Assembly: GCF_946222605.1 (NCBI RefSeq) | Contig: NZ_CAMIIE010000016.1 | Location: forward strand, 1 to 64,000 | From: an uncultured Acidocella sp. | GTDB lineage: Bacteria; Pseudomonadota; Alphaproteobacteria; Acetobacterales; Acetobacteraceae | Direction: 5' to 3' | Length of the DNA stretch: 64,000 bases | In this document: positions 24,527-33,799 of the stretch, piece by piece | How positions within the stretch are numbered: position 1 is the stretch's first letter | Layout of the letters: every line of letters starts with the position of its first letter | Notes under the pieces: model-generated | What the model was told of the DNA's origin: nothing | The model's database searches: none | Seen by the model: the letters and a program-made list of their open reading frames with translations, nothing else | Position numbers and translations under genes: made by a program

Positions 24527-25896
24527 CAGAACCGAGAGTCAGGACCAACCTCTTTCGGATGGCGGGCTTTCGGCTCGCCGTTCTGGGAACGTTGTTTTCA
24601 ACGATTGCCGCGATTATCGTTTTTGCCTTGATCTATAACGCCACCCGGATCGCATCCAAGGAGGAGCTCGCGCCGATTATTGCCGGCGACCGGGCGGATG
24701 TTCTTTCCGATGCCATTTCAGATCGGCTGCCACTGGAGCAGGAGCTCAGGCAGACCGTGGCGCACGCGCCCAGCCACACCTTCTATGCCCTGTTCGATGC
24801 GCGCGGCAAGCTGTTGTTCGCCAACATCACCATGCCACCCGAGCCTAAGGAATGGAGCACGATCACCCGGCTGACCGATCCGCAAATGCCTCAGGGTGTG
24901 CAGCGGATCGATGGGATCGGCCGGGATCTGCCAAATGGCGGGTTTTTATTTATTGGCGAGGATGCCAGCGTCTTCGCGGCGTTGAATAAGCGGGTCGCCG
25001 TCATTTTCGCGGTCGTGTTCAGCGCCCTGATCGGAATTGGCCTGCTGGCGAGTCTGCTGATCGCCGGGCATAGTCTGAAGCGCGTCCAGGCGATCAGCGA
25101 TGCCAGCGTGGATATCATGACCGGCGATTTATCCCGGCGCATCGAAGCCTACGGCATTGACGATGAGTTGGATGTGCTCACGGAGGAGCTCAACCGCATG
25201 CTCGAGACGATCGAGCATCTGGTCGAAAATGCCCGCCAGGTGACAAATGATATCGCGCATGATCTGCGCTCGCCCTTGGTCCGGTTGCATGAATGGATCA
25301 AGCATCTCTTGAAGCTCGATGCGGTTCGCAAAGATCCGGTTTTATCCTCAGGCCTGGAGGCGGCGCTGTCCCAGACGACGCTTATCATCTCGGTCTTCGT
25401 TTCGCTGTTGCGCCTTGCGGAGGTTGAGGCCGGCTCCTTGCAGGGCGGCTTCACATCATTGGATTTGAGCGCGCTGGTGACGAATATCTGCGACGAATTC
25501 AGTGCCGTCGCCATCGATGCCGGACAGGATCTGCGCTGCGCGGTGGAGGCAAATTTATGCATCAGCGGCGATACCGGCTTGCTGACGCAGATGATCGTCA
25601 ATCTGGTCGAAAACGCCATCCGCTATGGTCCCGCGGGCGGGGTCATAAAGGTCAACTTGTCCTCGGATAAAAAAAGCTCGATTCGCCTGGAGATCGCGGA
25701 TCAGGGGCCGGGCATTCCGGAGGAGGATAGAGACCGCGTATTTCGCCGGTTTGTGCGGCTCGACCAAAGCCGCAACACCCCCGGCCACGGGCTGGGCTTG
25801 CCCCTGGTCCGGGCGATCGCGAAATTGCACGGGGCTCAGATTACCCTGCTGGATAACCACCCCGGCCTCATCGTACGGGTCGAGTTCAGGGCTTAA
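24523..25896 (+). CDS. sensor histidine kinase (457 aa)
   Basis: Two membrane segments (about residues 18-40 and 158-181) enclose a periplasmic sensor of some 115 residues. A HAMP linker follows, then H-box NDIAHDLRSPLVRLHEW with H246, N-box VNLVENAIRYG, G1 box DQGPGIP and G2 box GHGLGLPLV. GTG 24523 overlaps the regulator stop. The cognate pair TctE/QseC-like is the nearest analogy. The ligand may be the acid carried by the neighbouring transporters. Confidence 0.92.
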   Translation: MTEPRVRTNLFRMAGFRLAVLGTLFSTIAAIIVFALIYNATRIASKEELAPIIAGDRADVLSDAISDRLPLEQELRQTVAHAPSHTFYALFDARGKLLFANITMPPEPKEWSTITRLTDPQMPQGVQRIDGIGRDLPNGGFLFIGEDASVFAALNKRVAVIFAVVFSALIGIGLLASLLIAGHSLKRVQAISDASVDIMTGDLSRRIEAYGIDDELDVLTEELNRMLETIEHLVENARQVTNDIAHDLRSPLVRLHEWIKHLLKLDAVRKDPVLSSGLEAALSQTTLIISVFVSLLRLAEVEAGSLQGGFTSLDLSALVTNICDEFSAVAIDAGQDLRCAVEANLCISGDTGLLTQMIVNLVENAIRYGPAGGVIKVNLSSDKKSSIRLEIADQGPGIPEEDRDRVFRRFVRLDQSRNTPGHGLGLPLVRAIAKLHGAQITLLDNHPGLIVRVEFRA

Positions 25897-25945
25897 TGGA
25901 ATGCCCTTTACAATGCACGGCCGATTTATGCGAAAGCGGCGCGGC

Positions 25946-26653
25946 CTATCCGGCGAGTGACAGCGCGGCGGTGCGCAGATCCGCCTCGATGACGGTGGCG
26001 GTGCGCATATAATGTGCCTGTAGCAACGCCACCGCCTGCTCCTGGTTATGGTCCAGCACGGCCTGCAAAATCGCGTCATGCTCGGCGCTGACCTTACGCA
26101 CCCGGAACACTTTGCGGATGGAAATCGTCCGGTAGCGATAGAGCCGGTCGGCCAGCTGCATGCAAAAGCCGATCAGCGGCCGCGAGGCGCAGTTTTCGAT
26201 CAGCCGGTCGTGAAACGCCCGGTGCAGCACCTCCCAGGCCGGGTTGTCCTCGAATTGCTCGGGGTTGAGCGAGCGCGGCGTGCGGGCGAGGCGGTGATGC
26301 GCCACCAGCAGCGCCTCCTCCCAGGCCGGGGTGGCGTTCTGCATCGATTCGCGCAGCGCCAGCCCTTCCACCCAGCAGCGCGTGCGGGTCAGCTCGTTCA
26401 ACTCCTCCAGGCTGATCGGCGTCACCGAAAAGCCGCGCTGCTCCCGGCCGATCACCAACTCCTCGATAACCAGCCGGTTCAGCGCCTCGCGCAGCGGGGT
26501 TTGCCCGGTGCCGTACTGGTCCATCAGGAAGCGCAAGGAGAGTTTTTGCCCCGGCTCAAGCCGCGCGGCCAGAATATCGTTCTTCAACCGTTCATAGATG
26601 CTGGTGGCCAGCGTCGTGGCGCTGTCGGGGGGCTCTTTGGCTGGGTCAATCAT
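25946..26653 (-). CDS. GntR-family regulator, FCD/FadR subgroup (235 aa)
   Basis: The N-terminal winged helix is clear (SIYERLKNDILAARLEPGQKLSLRFLMDQYGTGQTPLREALNRLV). The C-terminal FCD ligand domain has helices with metal-binding histidines (FHDRLIENC; HDAIL; HYMRTATVIEADL). Such regulators sense organic acids. It is divergent from the aromatic-degradation operon at 26754, with ATACACAAA half-sites in the shared 100 bp gap, so it is the likely local repressor. ATG 26653 begins at the family N-terminus; the longer frame crosses the promoter. Confidence 0.9.
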   Translation of the reverse strand: MIDPAKEPPDSATTLATSIYERLKNDILAARLEPGQKLSLRFLMDQYGTGQTPLREALNRLVIEELVIGREQRGFSVTPISLEELNELTRTRCWVEGLALRESMQNATPAWEEALLVAHHRLARTPRSLNPEQFEDNPAWEVLHRAFHDRLIENCASRPLIGFCMQLADRLYRYRTISIRKVFRVRKVSAEHDAILQAVLDHNQEQAVALLQAHYMRTATVIEADLRTAALSLAG

Positions 26654-26663
26654 GCTGTTCTTT

Positions 26664-26726
26664 ATACACAAAGCACTCAAACAAAAAAATTTATAAATTA
26701 TTTGCGTCGATGATTGTTTTGTGTAT
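26664..26726. promoter_or_regulatory. paired ATACACAAA half-sites, candidate GntR operator
   Basis: ATACACAAA (26664-26672) and its complement TTTGTGTAT (26718-26726) face each other across a very A/T-rich spacer between the divergent GntR and amidohydrolase genes. Each arm lies close to one start codon. Confidence 0.45.
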
Positions 26727-26753
26727 TTTGCTGGGCAAGTGAATGAGGGGGAA

Positions 26754-27797
26754 ATGGCAAAAGCCTGGTCAATCAAAGCCTGTGGCTGCGCGGGGGTGGA
26801 TGTGCATTGCCATGTCGTGCCCGCCAGCTTTCCGGACGCACCGGCGGGGATGCAGGCCGGCTGGCCCAGCCTGCGCCAGGATGGCTGCGGCCACGGCACG
26901 GTGATCATCGATGCCAGGCCGTATCGCACCGTCTCCGCCGCGTGCTGGGAGGCGCATCGCCGGCTTGAGGATATGGACCGCATGGGCATCGCCGTGCAGG
27001 CGCTCTCGCCGATGCCGGAATTGTTCAGCTATTGGCTGCCGGCCCAGGCGGCGGCGGGGCTGATCCGCCATGTCAATGACATGATCGCGGCGCTGCTCGC
27101 CGAAGGGCAGGGGCGCTTTGTCGGGCTGGCGGCGGTGCCCTTGCAGGATCTCGATCTGGCGGTCGAGGAGCTGCGCCGGATCATGGCCATTCCCGGCTTT
27201 CGCGGTGTCGAGATCGGCAGCAATATCAATGAAACGCCGATCGGCGATCCACGGCTGCGGCCTTTCTTCGCGGAGGCCGCGCGGCTGGGGGCGGCGGTGT
27301 TCGTGCATGCGGTGCGCCCGGCGGGCATGGCGCGGCTGGTTGGCCCGGCGCCCTTGCAGCAGGTGCTCGGCTATCCCACGGATGTCGGGCTGGCCCTCGC
27401 CTCGGCGATCACCGGCGGCCTGGTCCGGGATTGCCCCGGGCTGCGGCTGGGCTTCAGCCATGGCGGCGGCAGCTTCGCCGCGTTGCTGCCGCGGCTGCGG
27501 CGCGGCTATGAGGTGTTTCCGGCCCTGCGCGAGGCGCTGGAGGAATGCCCGTCCGTCACCGCGCGCCGGCTTTACGTGGATTCCCTGGTGTTCGAGCCGG
27601 ACTGGCTTGCCCGGCTGGTCGCGCTGTTCGGGGCCGAGCGGGTGATGCTCGGCACCGACTATCCGTTCAATTTCAGCGAGGCGGCGCCGTGCGATCAGGT
27701 CAACGCCGCATGTCCGGACGCGGATCTGCGCCAGCGCCTGATCCAGCGCAACGCGCTCGCTTTCCTGGCCATCGATGAGGTGCAAGATGCCGCCTGA
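26754..27797 (+). CDS. amidohydrolase-2 family, ACMSD-like decarboxylase/hydrolase (347 aa)
   Basis: The TIM-barrel metal motif VDVHCHVVP opens the protein, followed by HAVRPAGM, SHGGGSFAALLPRL and MLGTDYPF, which contain the remaining metal and catalytic residues of the ACMSD group. Members decarboxylate 2-amino-3-carboxymuconate semialdehyde, gamma-resorcylate, 5-carboxyvanillate and similar acids without redox cofactors. ATG 26754 follows AGGGGGAA. It is the first gene of the catabolic operon, so it may act on the entry compound or on a ring-cleavage product. Confidence 0.85.
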   Translation: MAKAWSIKACGCAGVDVHCHVVPASFPDAPAGMQAGWPSLRQDGCGHGTVIIDARPYRTVSAACWEAHRRLEDMDRMGIAVQALSPMPELFSYWLPAQAAAGLIRHVNDMIAALLAEGQGRFVGLAAVPLQDLDLAVEELRRIMAIPGFRGVEIGSNINETPIGDPRLRPFFAEAARLGAAVFVHAVRPAGMARLVGPAPLQQVLGYPTDVGLALASAITGGLVRDCPGLRLGFSHGGGSFAALLPRLRRGYEVFPALREALEECPSVTARRLYVDSLVFEPDWLARLVALFGAERVMLGTDYPFNFSEAAPCDQVNAACPDADLRQRLIQRNALAFLAIDEVQDAA

Positions 27798-28713
27798 TTA
27801 TCCCGTCGCCGCGCTGCGCAGCGTGGCGCTCTCCACGCCGGATCTGGAGGCGGCCTGCGCCTTCTATACCGAAACCTGGCAGCTGGAGCTGGTGGCCCAG
27901 GCCCCCGGCCGTGCCTATCTGGCCGCCAGCGGCGACGATGCCTATGTGCTGGAGCTGCGCGCCGGCCCGCGCGCCGCCCTGGGTGCCATCAGCTTCCGGG
28001 TGCGCGCGGCGGAGGATCTGCCCCGGCTGTACGAGGCCTGCCGGCAAGCGGGTTGCGCCATCCTGCAGCCGCCCGGACCGGATCACGGCCCAGCCGGCGG
28101 CAGCCATTTCATCGTCCGCGAACCGCAAGGCTGCACGCTGGAATTTCTGCATGGCGATGCGCGCCGTGAAGGCAGCATACGGCCCAACCGGCCGCTGCGC
28201 CTGGCGCATGTGAACATCAACAGCGCCGCGATCGAGGATTTGTCCCGCTTCTGGCAGGAGGTTCTGGGCTTCCGCCTGACCGACCGCTCCCAGGCCATGG
28301 CCTTCCTCAGCTGCAACAGCGACCACCACGCCATCGTGCTCGCGCAGGCGCCGGTGAACGGGCTCAACCATGTCGCCTTCCTGTTGCCGGATCTGGAATC
28401 GGTGATGCGCGGCGCCGGGCATGTGGTCGATCATGGCTGCCCCATCGGCTGGGGGCCGGGGCGGCACGGGCCGGGCGATAATGTGTTCGCCTATTTCGTC
28501 GGGCCGGACGATGTCGTGGTCGAATACACCGCCGAGGTGCTGCAGGTGGATGAGAGTTACCGCTTCCGGGGCCCGCAGGACTGGGTCTGGCCGCCAGGGC
28601 GCACCGATCATTGGGGCGTCGCCCCGCCCAAGAGCGCCGCCTGCAAGGCCGCGCAGCTCGCCATCGGCTTCGCCGATGCGCCTGGATTTAACGAGACAAA
28701 GGTGAAGTCGTGA
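27787..28713 (+). CDS. type I extradiol (VOC-fold) ring-cleavage dioxygenase (308 aa)
   Basis: Two vicinal-oxygen-chelate modules are present (residues 5-125 and 135-255). The iron ligands of catechol 2,3-dioxygenase-type enzymes can be placed at H in LAHVNINS, H in LNHVAFLL and E in VVEYTAE. The enzyme would open a dihydroxylated ring next to the hydroxyl groups. GAGGT precedes ATG 27787, which lies inside the end of the amidohydrolase gene (11 bp overlap); ATG 27775 is an alternative. Confidence 0.87.
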   Translation: MPPDYPVAALRSVALSTPDLEAACAFYTETWQLELVAQAPGRAYLAASGDDAYVLELRAGPRAALGAISFRVRAAEDLPRLYEACRQAGCAILQPPGPDHGPAGGSHFIVREPQGCTLEFLHGDARREGSIRPNRPLRLAHVNINSAAIEDLSRFWQEVLGFRLTDRSQAMAFLSCNSDHHAIVLAQAPVNGLNHVAFLLPDLESVMRGAGHVVDHGCPIGWGPGRHGPGDNVFAYFVGPDDVVVEYTAEVLQVDESYRFRGPQDWVWPPGRTDHWGVAPPKSAACKAAQLAIGFADAPGFNETKVKS

Positions 28714-30320
28714 CGCACGCAGATGAGCTCTTCGATGTCGTGATTGCCGGCTTCGGCCCCGCCGGGGCAACGGCGGCCGGGCTGCTGGGCGCGCATGGCT
28801 TTCGCGTGCTGGTGGTCGAACGGCAGATGGAGGTTTATGACAAGCCCCGAGCGATCGCGCTCGATCACGAAATTTTCCGGCATTTCGACAATATGGGGGT
28901 GGCGGAGGCGGTGCGGCCTTATGTCGCGCCCTTCACCGCCTCGCAGCATTTCGGCGCGCAAGGCCAGCTGATCCGCACCATCGACATGGTGCAGCCGCCT
29001 TATCCGCTGGGCTACACCCCCAGCATGGTGTTCACCCAGCCGCCGGTGGAGGCGGCACTGCGCGCGCATGCGGCGGGCTTTGCCAATGTCAGCATCGTCA
29101 CCGGCGCGGAGCTGATCGGGTTCGAGGAACATGGCGAAGAGATCCGCGCCACGCTGCGCGCGGAAGCCGGCGCACAGCGCCAGATCCGCGGCAAATTCCT
29201 GCTCGGCTGCGACGGCGCCTCCAGCACCGTGCGCCAGCTGGCCGACATGGCGCGGCGCGACCTGATTTTCGATGAGCCCTGGCTGGTGGTGGATATACGC
29301 TGCGGCGACGCGGCGCTGGCCAAGCTGCCGCAATGCTCGGCGCAATTCTGCGACCCGGCGCGGCCGACCACCTACATCATCGGGCCGGGCGATCACCGGC
29401 GCTGGGAGATCATGCTGCTGCCGGGCGAAAACCCGCGGGAGATGGCGGAACCGGCGCAAGTCTGGCGCCTGCTGGCCGGCTTCATGGCGCCCAGCGAGGG
29501 CGAGCTGTGGCGCGCCGCCGCCTACCGGTTCCATGCGCTGGTGGCGCAAAGCTGGCGGCGCGGGCGCGTGCTCATCGCCGGGGACGCCGCGCACCAGCAG
29601 CCGCCTTTCATCGGCCAGGGCATGTGCCAGGGGCTGCGCGATGTCACCAACCTGGTCTGGAAGCTGGCGCGGGTGCTGCGCGGACAATCGCCTCTGGCGT
29701 TGCTGGACAGCTACGAGGCGGAGCGGCGCCGGCATGTCGAGACATTGACCGGCAAGATCAAGGCGATCGGCCAGATGATCTGCGAGCGCGACCCGGCGCG
29801 GGCGGCGGCGCGCGATGCCGATTTGCTGGCGCAGGGGGGCGGTGCCCCGCCGCATGTGACGCGCCAGGACATCGTGCCGCCTTTGGAGACCGGGCTGCTC
29901 GCGGCGCCGGGCAATCCAGGGCGCGGGAAGCTGTTTGTGCAGCCGGTGATCATCCGGGAGGGCGGCGCCGCGCTGCTCGACACGCTGACCGGCACTGGCT
30001 GGCGCCTGATCCTGGATGGCCGCGTGCTGCGGGCGCCGGATTTTGCCGCCATGCTGACGTCGGCGGACGATATCGGCCTGTACGCCATCGCCCCGGCGGG
30101 AGCGGCGCTGCCGGGCGCGCTTGAGGAACAGGACGGCATCATGGCCGCCTGGTTCGACCGCCATCAGGCCCAGGCCGTGCTGGTGCGTCCCGATCATTAC
30201 GTCTTTGGCACGGCGGCGAACGCCCAGGCGCTGCCGGCGCTCCTCGCCGCCTGCCGGGCGCAGCTCGCCTGCGCCGAACCCATCCATCAGGAAGTCAAAC
30301 ATGAAGCTTGCCACAGTTAA
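28710..30320 (+). CDS. FAD-dependent aromatic hydroxylase, MhpA-like (536 aa)
   Basis: The Rossmann motif GFGPAGATAAGLLG binds FAD, CDGASSTVRQL is the DG motif and LIAGDAAHQQPPFIGQGMCQGLRDVTNLVWKL is the second FAD motif, here split by family-specific residues. The C-terminus has the thioredoxin-like domain of the phenol hydroxylase/MhpA group. It adds a hydroxyl group to a phenolic ring, making the substrate for the extradiol enzyme. It starts at GTG 28710, overlapping the previous stop, with AGGTGA upstream. Confidence 0.88.
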   Translation: MTHADELFDVVIAGFGPAGATAAGLLGAHGFRVLVVERQMEVYDKPRAIALDHEIFRHFDNMGVAEAVRPYVAPFTASQHFGAQGQLIRTIDMVQPPYPLGYTPSMVFTQPPVEAALRAHAAGFANVSIVTGAELIGFEEHGEEIRATLRAEAGAQRQIRGKFLLGCDGASSTVRQLADMARRDLIFDEPWLVVDIRCGDAALAKLPQCSAQFCDPARPTTYIIGPGDHRRWEIMLLPGENPREMAEPAQVWRLLAGFMAPSEGELWRAAAYRFHALVAQSWRRGRVLIAGDAAHQQPPFIGQGMCQGLRDVTNLVWKLARVLRGQSPLALLDSYEAERRRHVETLTGKIKAIGQMICERDPARAAARDADLLAQGGGAPPHVTRQDIVPPLETGLLAAPGNPGRGKLFVQPVIIREGGAALLDTLTGTGWRLILDGRVLRAPDFAAMLTSADDIGLYAIAPAGAALPGALEEQDGIMAAWFDRHQAQAVLVRPDHYVFGTAANAQALPALLAACRAQLACAEPIHQEVKHEACHS

Positions 30321-31146
30321 AATCGCCGATGCCCCGCATTGGGGCGTGATCGAGGGAGAGATGTTCTATGATGTCGGCAGCGTCCTGCGGGCGCGTTATG
30401 CCGACCTCAAATCCGCCATCGCCGGCGGGCTGGAGGGCGTCGCGCAGGCCCGCGCCCAGGCGCAGGCCACGAAGCTGGAGGCGCTGAGCTTTCTGCCGGT
30501 GATCCCCAACCCGGATAAAATTCTTTGCGTCGGTCTGAACTATGAGATGCACCGCCAGGAGACCGGGCGGCCGGAGGTTGCTCACCCGACCATCTTCGCC
30601 CGCTTCGCCAACAGCCAGATCGGCCACATGGCGCCGATCCTGCGGCCGAAACTCTCCAACGATCTCGATTACGAGGGCGAGCTCGCCGTCATCATCGGCA
30701 AGCCCGGCCGCTATATTCCGCGCGCCGAGGCGATGGCGCATATCGCCGGCTATGCCTGCTATAACGATGGCAGCGTGCGCGATTTCCAGCGCCACACGAT
30801 GCAGTTCACCCCGGGCAAGAATTTTCCCGATACCGGCGCCTTCGGCCCGTGGATGATGACACCTGACGAGCTGGGGCCGCTGGCGGCGCTGCGTTTGCAG
30901 ACGCGCCTCAACGGTGAGGTGGTGCAGGAGGCGCGGATTGAGCAGATGATCTTCGATATCGCCACGCAGATCGAATATTGCTCGCAATTCACCCGGCTTG
31001 AGGCAGGGGATGTCATCGTCAGCGGCACGCCGGGCGGTGTGGGCGCCAAGCGCAACCCGCCGCTCTGGATGAAGCCCGGCGATGTCGTCGAGGTCGAGAT
31101 CGACCGGCTGGGCCTCCTGCGCAACCCGGTCGCGCAGGAGGCTTGA
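30301..31146 (+). CDS. fumarylacetoacetate hydrolase-family protein (281 aa)
   Basis: Conserved FAH motifs are ILCVGLNYEMHRQETG, DLDYEGELAVIIGK (metal-binding Glu residues), CYNDGSVRDFQ and VSGTPGGVGAKRNPP. The family hydrolyses or decarboxylates acylpyruvates such as fumarylpyruvate, or hydrates the meta-cleavage product. AGGAA lies seven bases before ATG 30301, inside the hydroxylase gene (20 bp overlap). In this operon it should process the product of ring opening. Confidence 0.9.
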   Translation: MKLATVKIADAPHWGVIEGEMFYDVGSVLRARYADLKSAIAGGLEGVAQARAQAQATKLEALSFLPVIPNPDKILCVGLNYEMHRQETGRPEVAHPTIFARFANSQIGHMAPILRPKLSNDLDYEGELAVIIGKPGRYIPRAEAMAHIAGYACYNDGSVRDFQRHTMQFTPGKNFPDTGAFGPWMMTPDELGPLAALRLQTRLNGEVVQEARIEQMIFDIATQIEYCSQFTRLEAGDVIVSGTPGGVGAKRNPPLWMKPGDVVEVEIDRLGLLRNPVAQEA

Positions 31147-31216
31147 TGATCTAGCCGCCGCGCGACGCCAAACCGCCAGCGCGGCGGCACGTCCAAAAAT
31201 AAAGGGGAGACTAAAA

Positions 31217-32557
31217 ATGAATGGTCCAAGCGAGGCCCGGCAAATGCCGGCAATCCCGACGCGCGCCTATCTGATCGTGGCGCTGCTGTTCGTGTTTCAG
31301 ACGCTGAACTTCTTCGACAAGCTGGCCTTCGGCGTCTCGGGCGTGCCGATGATGCATGAATTCAGCCTCACCCCCAAGCAGTTCGGCTTGATCGGCGCGG
31401 CGTTCTTTCTGTTTTTCGCGGTCGGCGGCACGGTCATCGGCTCGGTCTTCGTCGGGCGCTACCGGTCGAAATATATATTGCTGGCCCTGGCCGGTATCTG
31501 GACGGCGAGCCAGCTGCCGGTCGCCTTCACCCACTCTTTGCCGGTCATCATCGCCTGCCGCTTGCTGCTGGGCATCGGCGAGGGCGCGGCGCTGGCCACC
31601 GCCATGACCGCCGCCTATGAATGGTTTCCCGACCATCGCCGCAACCTTCCCTCCGCCTTCATTCTGCAAGGCATCAGCGCCGGCTTTCTCATCGGCGGGC
31701 CGCTGCTCAGCTGGTTTGTCGTGCATGCCGGCTGGCGCTCCTGCTTCCTGGTGTGCGGCGTGCTGAGCCTGGTCTGGATGGTGCTGTTCGCGCTGATCGG
31801 GCGCGAGGGGCCGCTGGCCGGCCAGCACGCCGCGCCCGTGGCGCATGAAACCCCATTGCCGTTCCGGCTGCTCTGGCTGGACCGCACGGTCATCGGCGTC
31901 ATGCTCATCGCCTTTTTCGGCTATTGGGTGATCGGCATGGCCGCGGTCTGGCTGCCGCCTTTCCTGCGGCTGGGGCTGGGCTATGCGCCGCTGAAGGCCG
32001 GCTGGATCATTTCCGCCATCTACGTGATCCAGTCTCCGGTGCTCATCCTCGGCTCCTGGCTGACGCAGAGGATGCGCCAGCGCGGCTGGAGTGCCCGCAT
32101 CTGCCTGGGCTGGAGTTCGGGCCTCGCCATGCTGCTCAGCGGCGCCGCCTTGCTCGCGGCGGTGCAAAGCCCCGCCGGCGTGGTGCAGACCTGCCTCCTG
32201 GCCATCGCCTTTTCCGTGCCAAGCCTGACGACGATCTTCGGCCCAGTGATCCTCGCCGCGATCGCGCCGTCCCGCCAGCGCGCCCGGCTGGTGGTGGTGA
32301 TCATCTCCGCCACCTCCATCTCCGCGTTCTTTTCCACCTTCATCAATGGCTGGATCATCGGCGCCTATCCGGGCGATGCGCCGCTGGGCTTTGCCATCGC
32401 CTTCGGGCTGGGCGGGGTGGTTTTGCTTGCCGGCGGGCTGGCCAGTTTTCTGCTGCTGTTTCCTGAAGCCAGCGCGGCGCGCTTTGCCGCCTACCGCCAG
32501 GCCCGCGAGGCCGGTGCCGGGTTTGAGCCTGCCGCATTCGCCCGCGCCGAGTCCTGA
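31217..32557 (+). CDS. MFS transporter, anion:cation symporter type (446 aa)
   Basis: Twelve membrane segments are visible. The first helix TLNFFDKLAFGVSGVPMMHEF resembles the D-(R/K)-based signature of ACS-family transporters such as aromatic acid, tartrate and phthalate permeases. RLLLGIGEGAALATAMTAAYEWFP is the conserved fourth segment. AGGGGAGA lies upstream of ATG 31217. It is the probable inner-membrane importer for the compound degraded by this operon. Confidence 0.87.
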   Translation: MNGPSEARQMPAIPTRAYLIVALLFVFQTLNFFDKLAFGVSGVPMMHEFSLTPKQFGLIGAAFFLFFAVGGTVIGSVFVGRYRSKYILLALAGIWTASQLPVAFTHSLPVIIACRLLLGIGEGAALATAMTAAYEWFPDHRRNLPSAFILQGISAGFLIGGPLLSWFVVHAGWRSCFLVCGVLSLVWMVLFALIGREGPLAGQHAAPVAHETPLPFRLLWLDRTVIGVMLIAFFGYWVIGMAAVWLPPFLRLGLGYAPLKAGWIISAIYVIQSPVLILGSWLTQRMRQRGWSARICLGWSSGLAMLLSGAALLAAVQSPAGVVQTCLLAIAFSVPSLTTIFGPVILAAIAPSRQRARLVVVIISATSISAFFSTFINGWIIGAYPGDAPLGFAIAFGLGGVVLLAGGLASFLLLFPEASAARFAAYRQAREAGAGFEPAAFARAES

Positions 32558-32600
32558 TCCGACGCCGATCGCAAATCCAACATAACAAGGGAGGTTTCCA

Positions 32601-33497
32601 ATGAAGACAGGTTTTCGTTTCATGCTGGCCGGCATTGGTCTGGCCGTGATGTCGGTGCCCGCCGAGGCGGCGATGGTCGGCAGCAATCCGGAATATCCGC
32701 TTGGCAATACGCTCGGCCAGCCGACCGGCCTGCTGCCGCCGCCGGGCGTCTATCTCACTTTCAAGCCGAGCTACACCCAGTCCCGCCCGGTGGATGGGAA
32801 CGGCCATTTCACCGGCGCCCATGCCAATATCTGGGGCGCCACCGGCTCGCTCGCCTACATTCCCGACATCCGGATTTTCGGCGCGCGCTACGGCATGTTC
32901 ATCCGCTCGATCGGCTGGCTGAATGTCAGCCTCACCACCCCCAGAGCGGCCGGCGGCAAGACCTTCAACCGCATCGGTCTGGTCGATACCGAGTTCACAC
33001 CGCTATCCTTGAGCTGGGATCTCGGCCATCATGTCTTCTTCGATGCTGATTTCGGCTTCTATCCGCCCAACGGCCAGTATAGCGACACGGCCAAGGTGAA
33101 TACCGGGCAGAATCATTGGACGATCGAGCCGGACATGTCCGTCAGCTGGCTGCCCGGCCCCTACCAGTTCACGGTGCACGCGACGCTGGACAAGAATTTC
33201 GAGAACAGCGCCACGCATTACACCAATGGCTCGACGATGGATTGGGACTTCACCGCGATGCGCGGCTTCGGTCACTGGTCCATCGGGCCGGTCTCGTATT
33301 TCTACAAACAGATCACAGCGGATTCCGGCCCGGCGGCGCTCAATGGCGGGTCCCCGGAAGCTTTCGCGCTGGGCGCGGATGTCGCCTATCAGGGCAAGGG
33401 CTACAAGATGAACATGTTCTTCACCCATGACGTCTATGCCCGCAATGTCGGCGAGGCCGGCAAGGTCGTGCTGACATTGAGCGTACCGCTGATGTAA
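32601..33497 (+). CDS. outer-membrane channel, phenol MetA-pathway type (298 aa)
   Basis: A signal peptide (MLAGIGLAVMSVPAEAA) precedes a beta-rich chain of about 275 residues with amphipathic strands and PPPGVYLTFKPSY near the start, like the SphA/MetA-pathway family of outer-membrane proteins found beside aromatic catabolic genes. The chain ends in VLTLSVPLM rather than a terminal aromatic residue. GGGAGG gives a strong ribosome site. It closes the operon and likely lets the hydrophobic substrate cross the outer membrane. Confidence 0.8.
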   Translation: MKTGFRFMLAGIGLAVMSVPAEAAMVGSNPEYPLGNTLGQPTGLLPPPGVYLTFKPSYTQSRPVDGNGHFTGAHANIWGATGSLAYIPDIRIFGARYGMFIRSIGWLNVSLTTPRAAGGKTFNRIGLVDTEFTPLSLSWDLGHHVFFDADFGFYPPNGQYSDTAKVNTGQNHWTIEPDMSVSWLPGPYQFTVHATLDKNFENSATHYTNGSTMDWDFTAMRGFGHWSIGPVSYFYKQITADSGPAALNGGSPEAFALGADVAYQGKGYKMNMFFTHDVYARNVGEAGKVVLTLSVPLM

Positions 33498-33502
33498 TCC
33501 TC

Positions 33503-33535
33503 GTGGCGCATCGGGCCCAACGCCCGATGCGCCAC
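33503..33535 (+). terminator. hairpin terminator after the aromatic operon
   Basis: GTGGCGCATCGGGC and GCCCGATGCGCCAC form a perfect 14 bp stem with the 5-base loop CCAAC, six bases after the stop codon. It lacks a T-tract. The rest of 33536-33799 holds no gene I can support. Confidence 0.65.
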
Positions 33536-33799
33536 GCCAGAGCCGCGCGCGGATGCCGCGCGCGGCGCGCGCCAGACGGCGCTTTGTCCCGCATCCCGGC
33601 GCTGTTCCCCCTCTTCGCCACCGCGCCGCCGCCGGGCCTTCCTCGAATTAACAAATCTTCCAGATTGAAACAGGATCTTTCCGCAATGTGCGGCTGCCCC
33701 TGGTGCCAGGCGGTCAGCCGCACCATGTGAGCATCACCTCTCTGACCCGCCGTGCCGGCGGCGGAGCAGTCCTTGTGTTTGCCCATCAAAAAGAGATCC

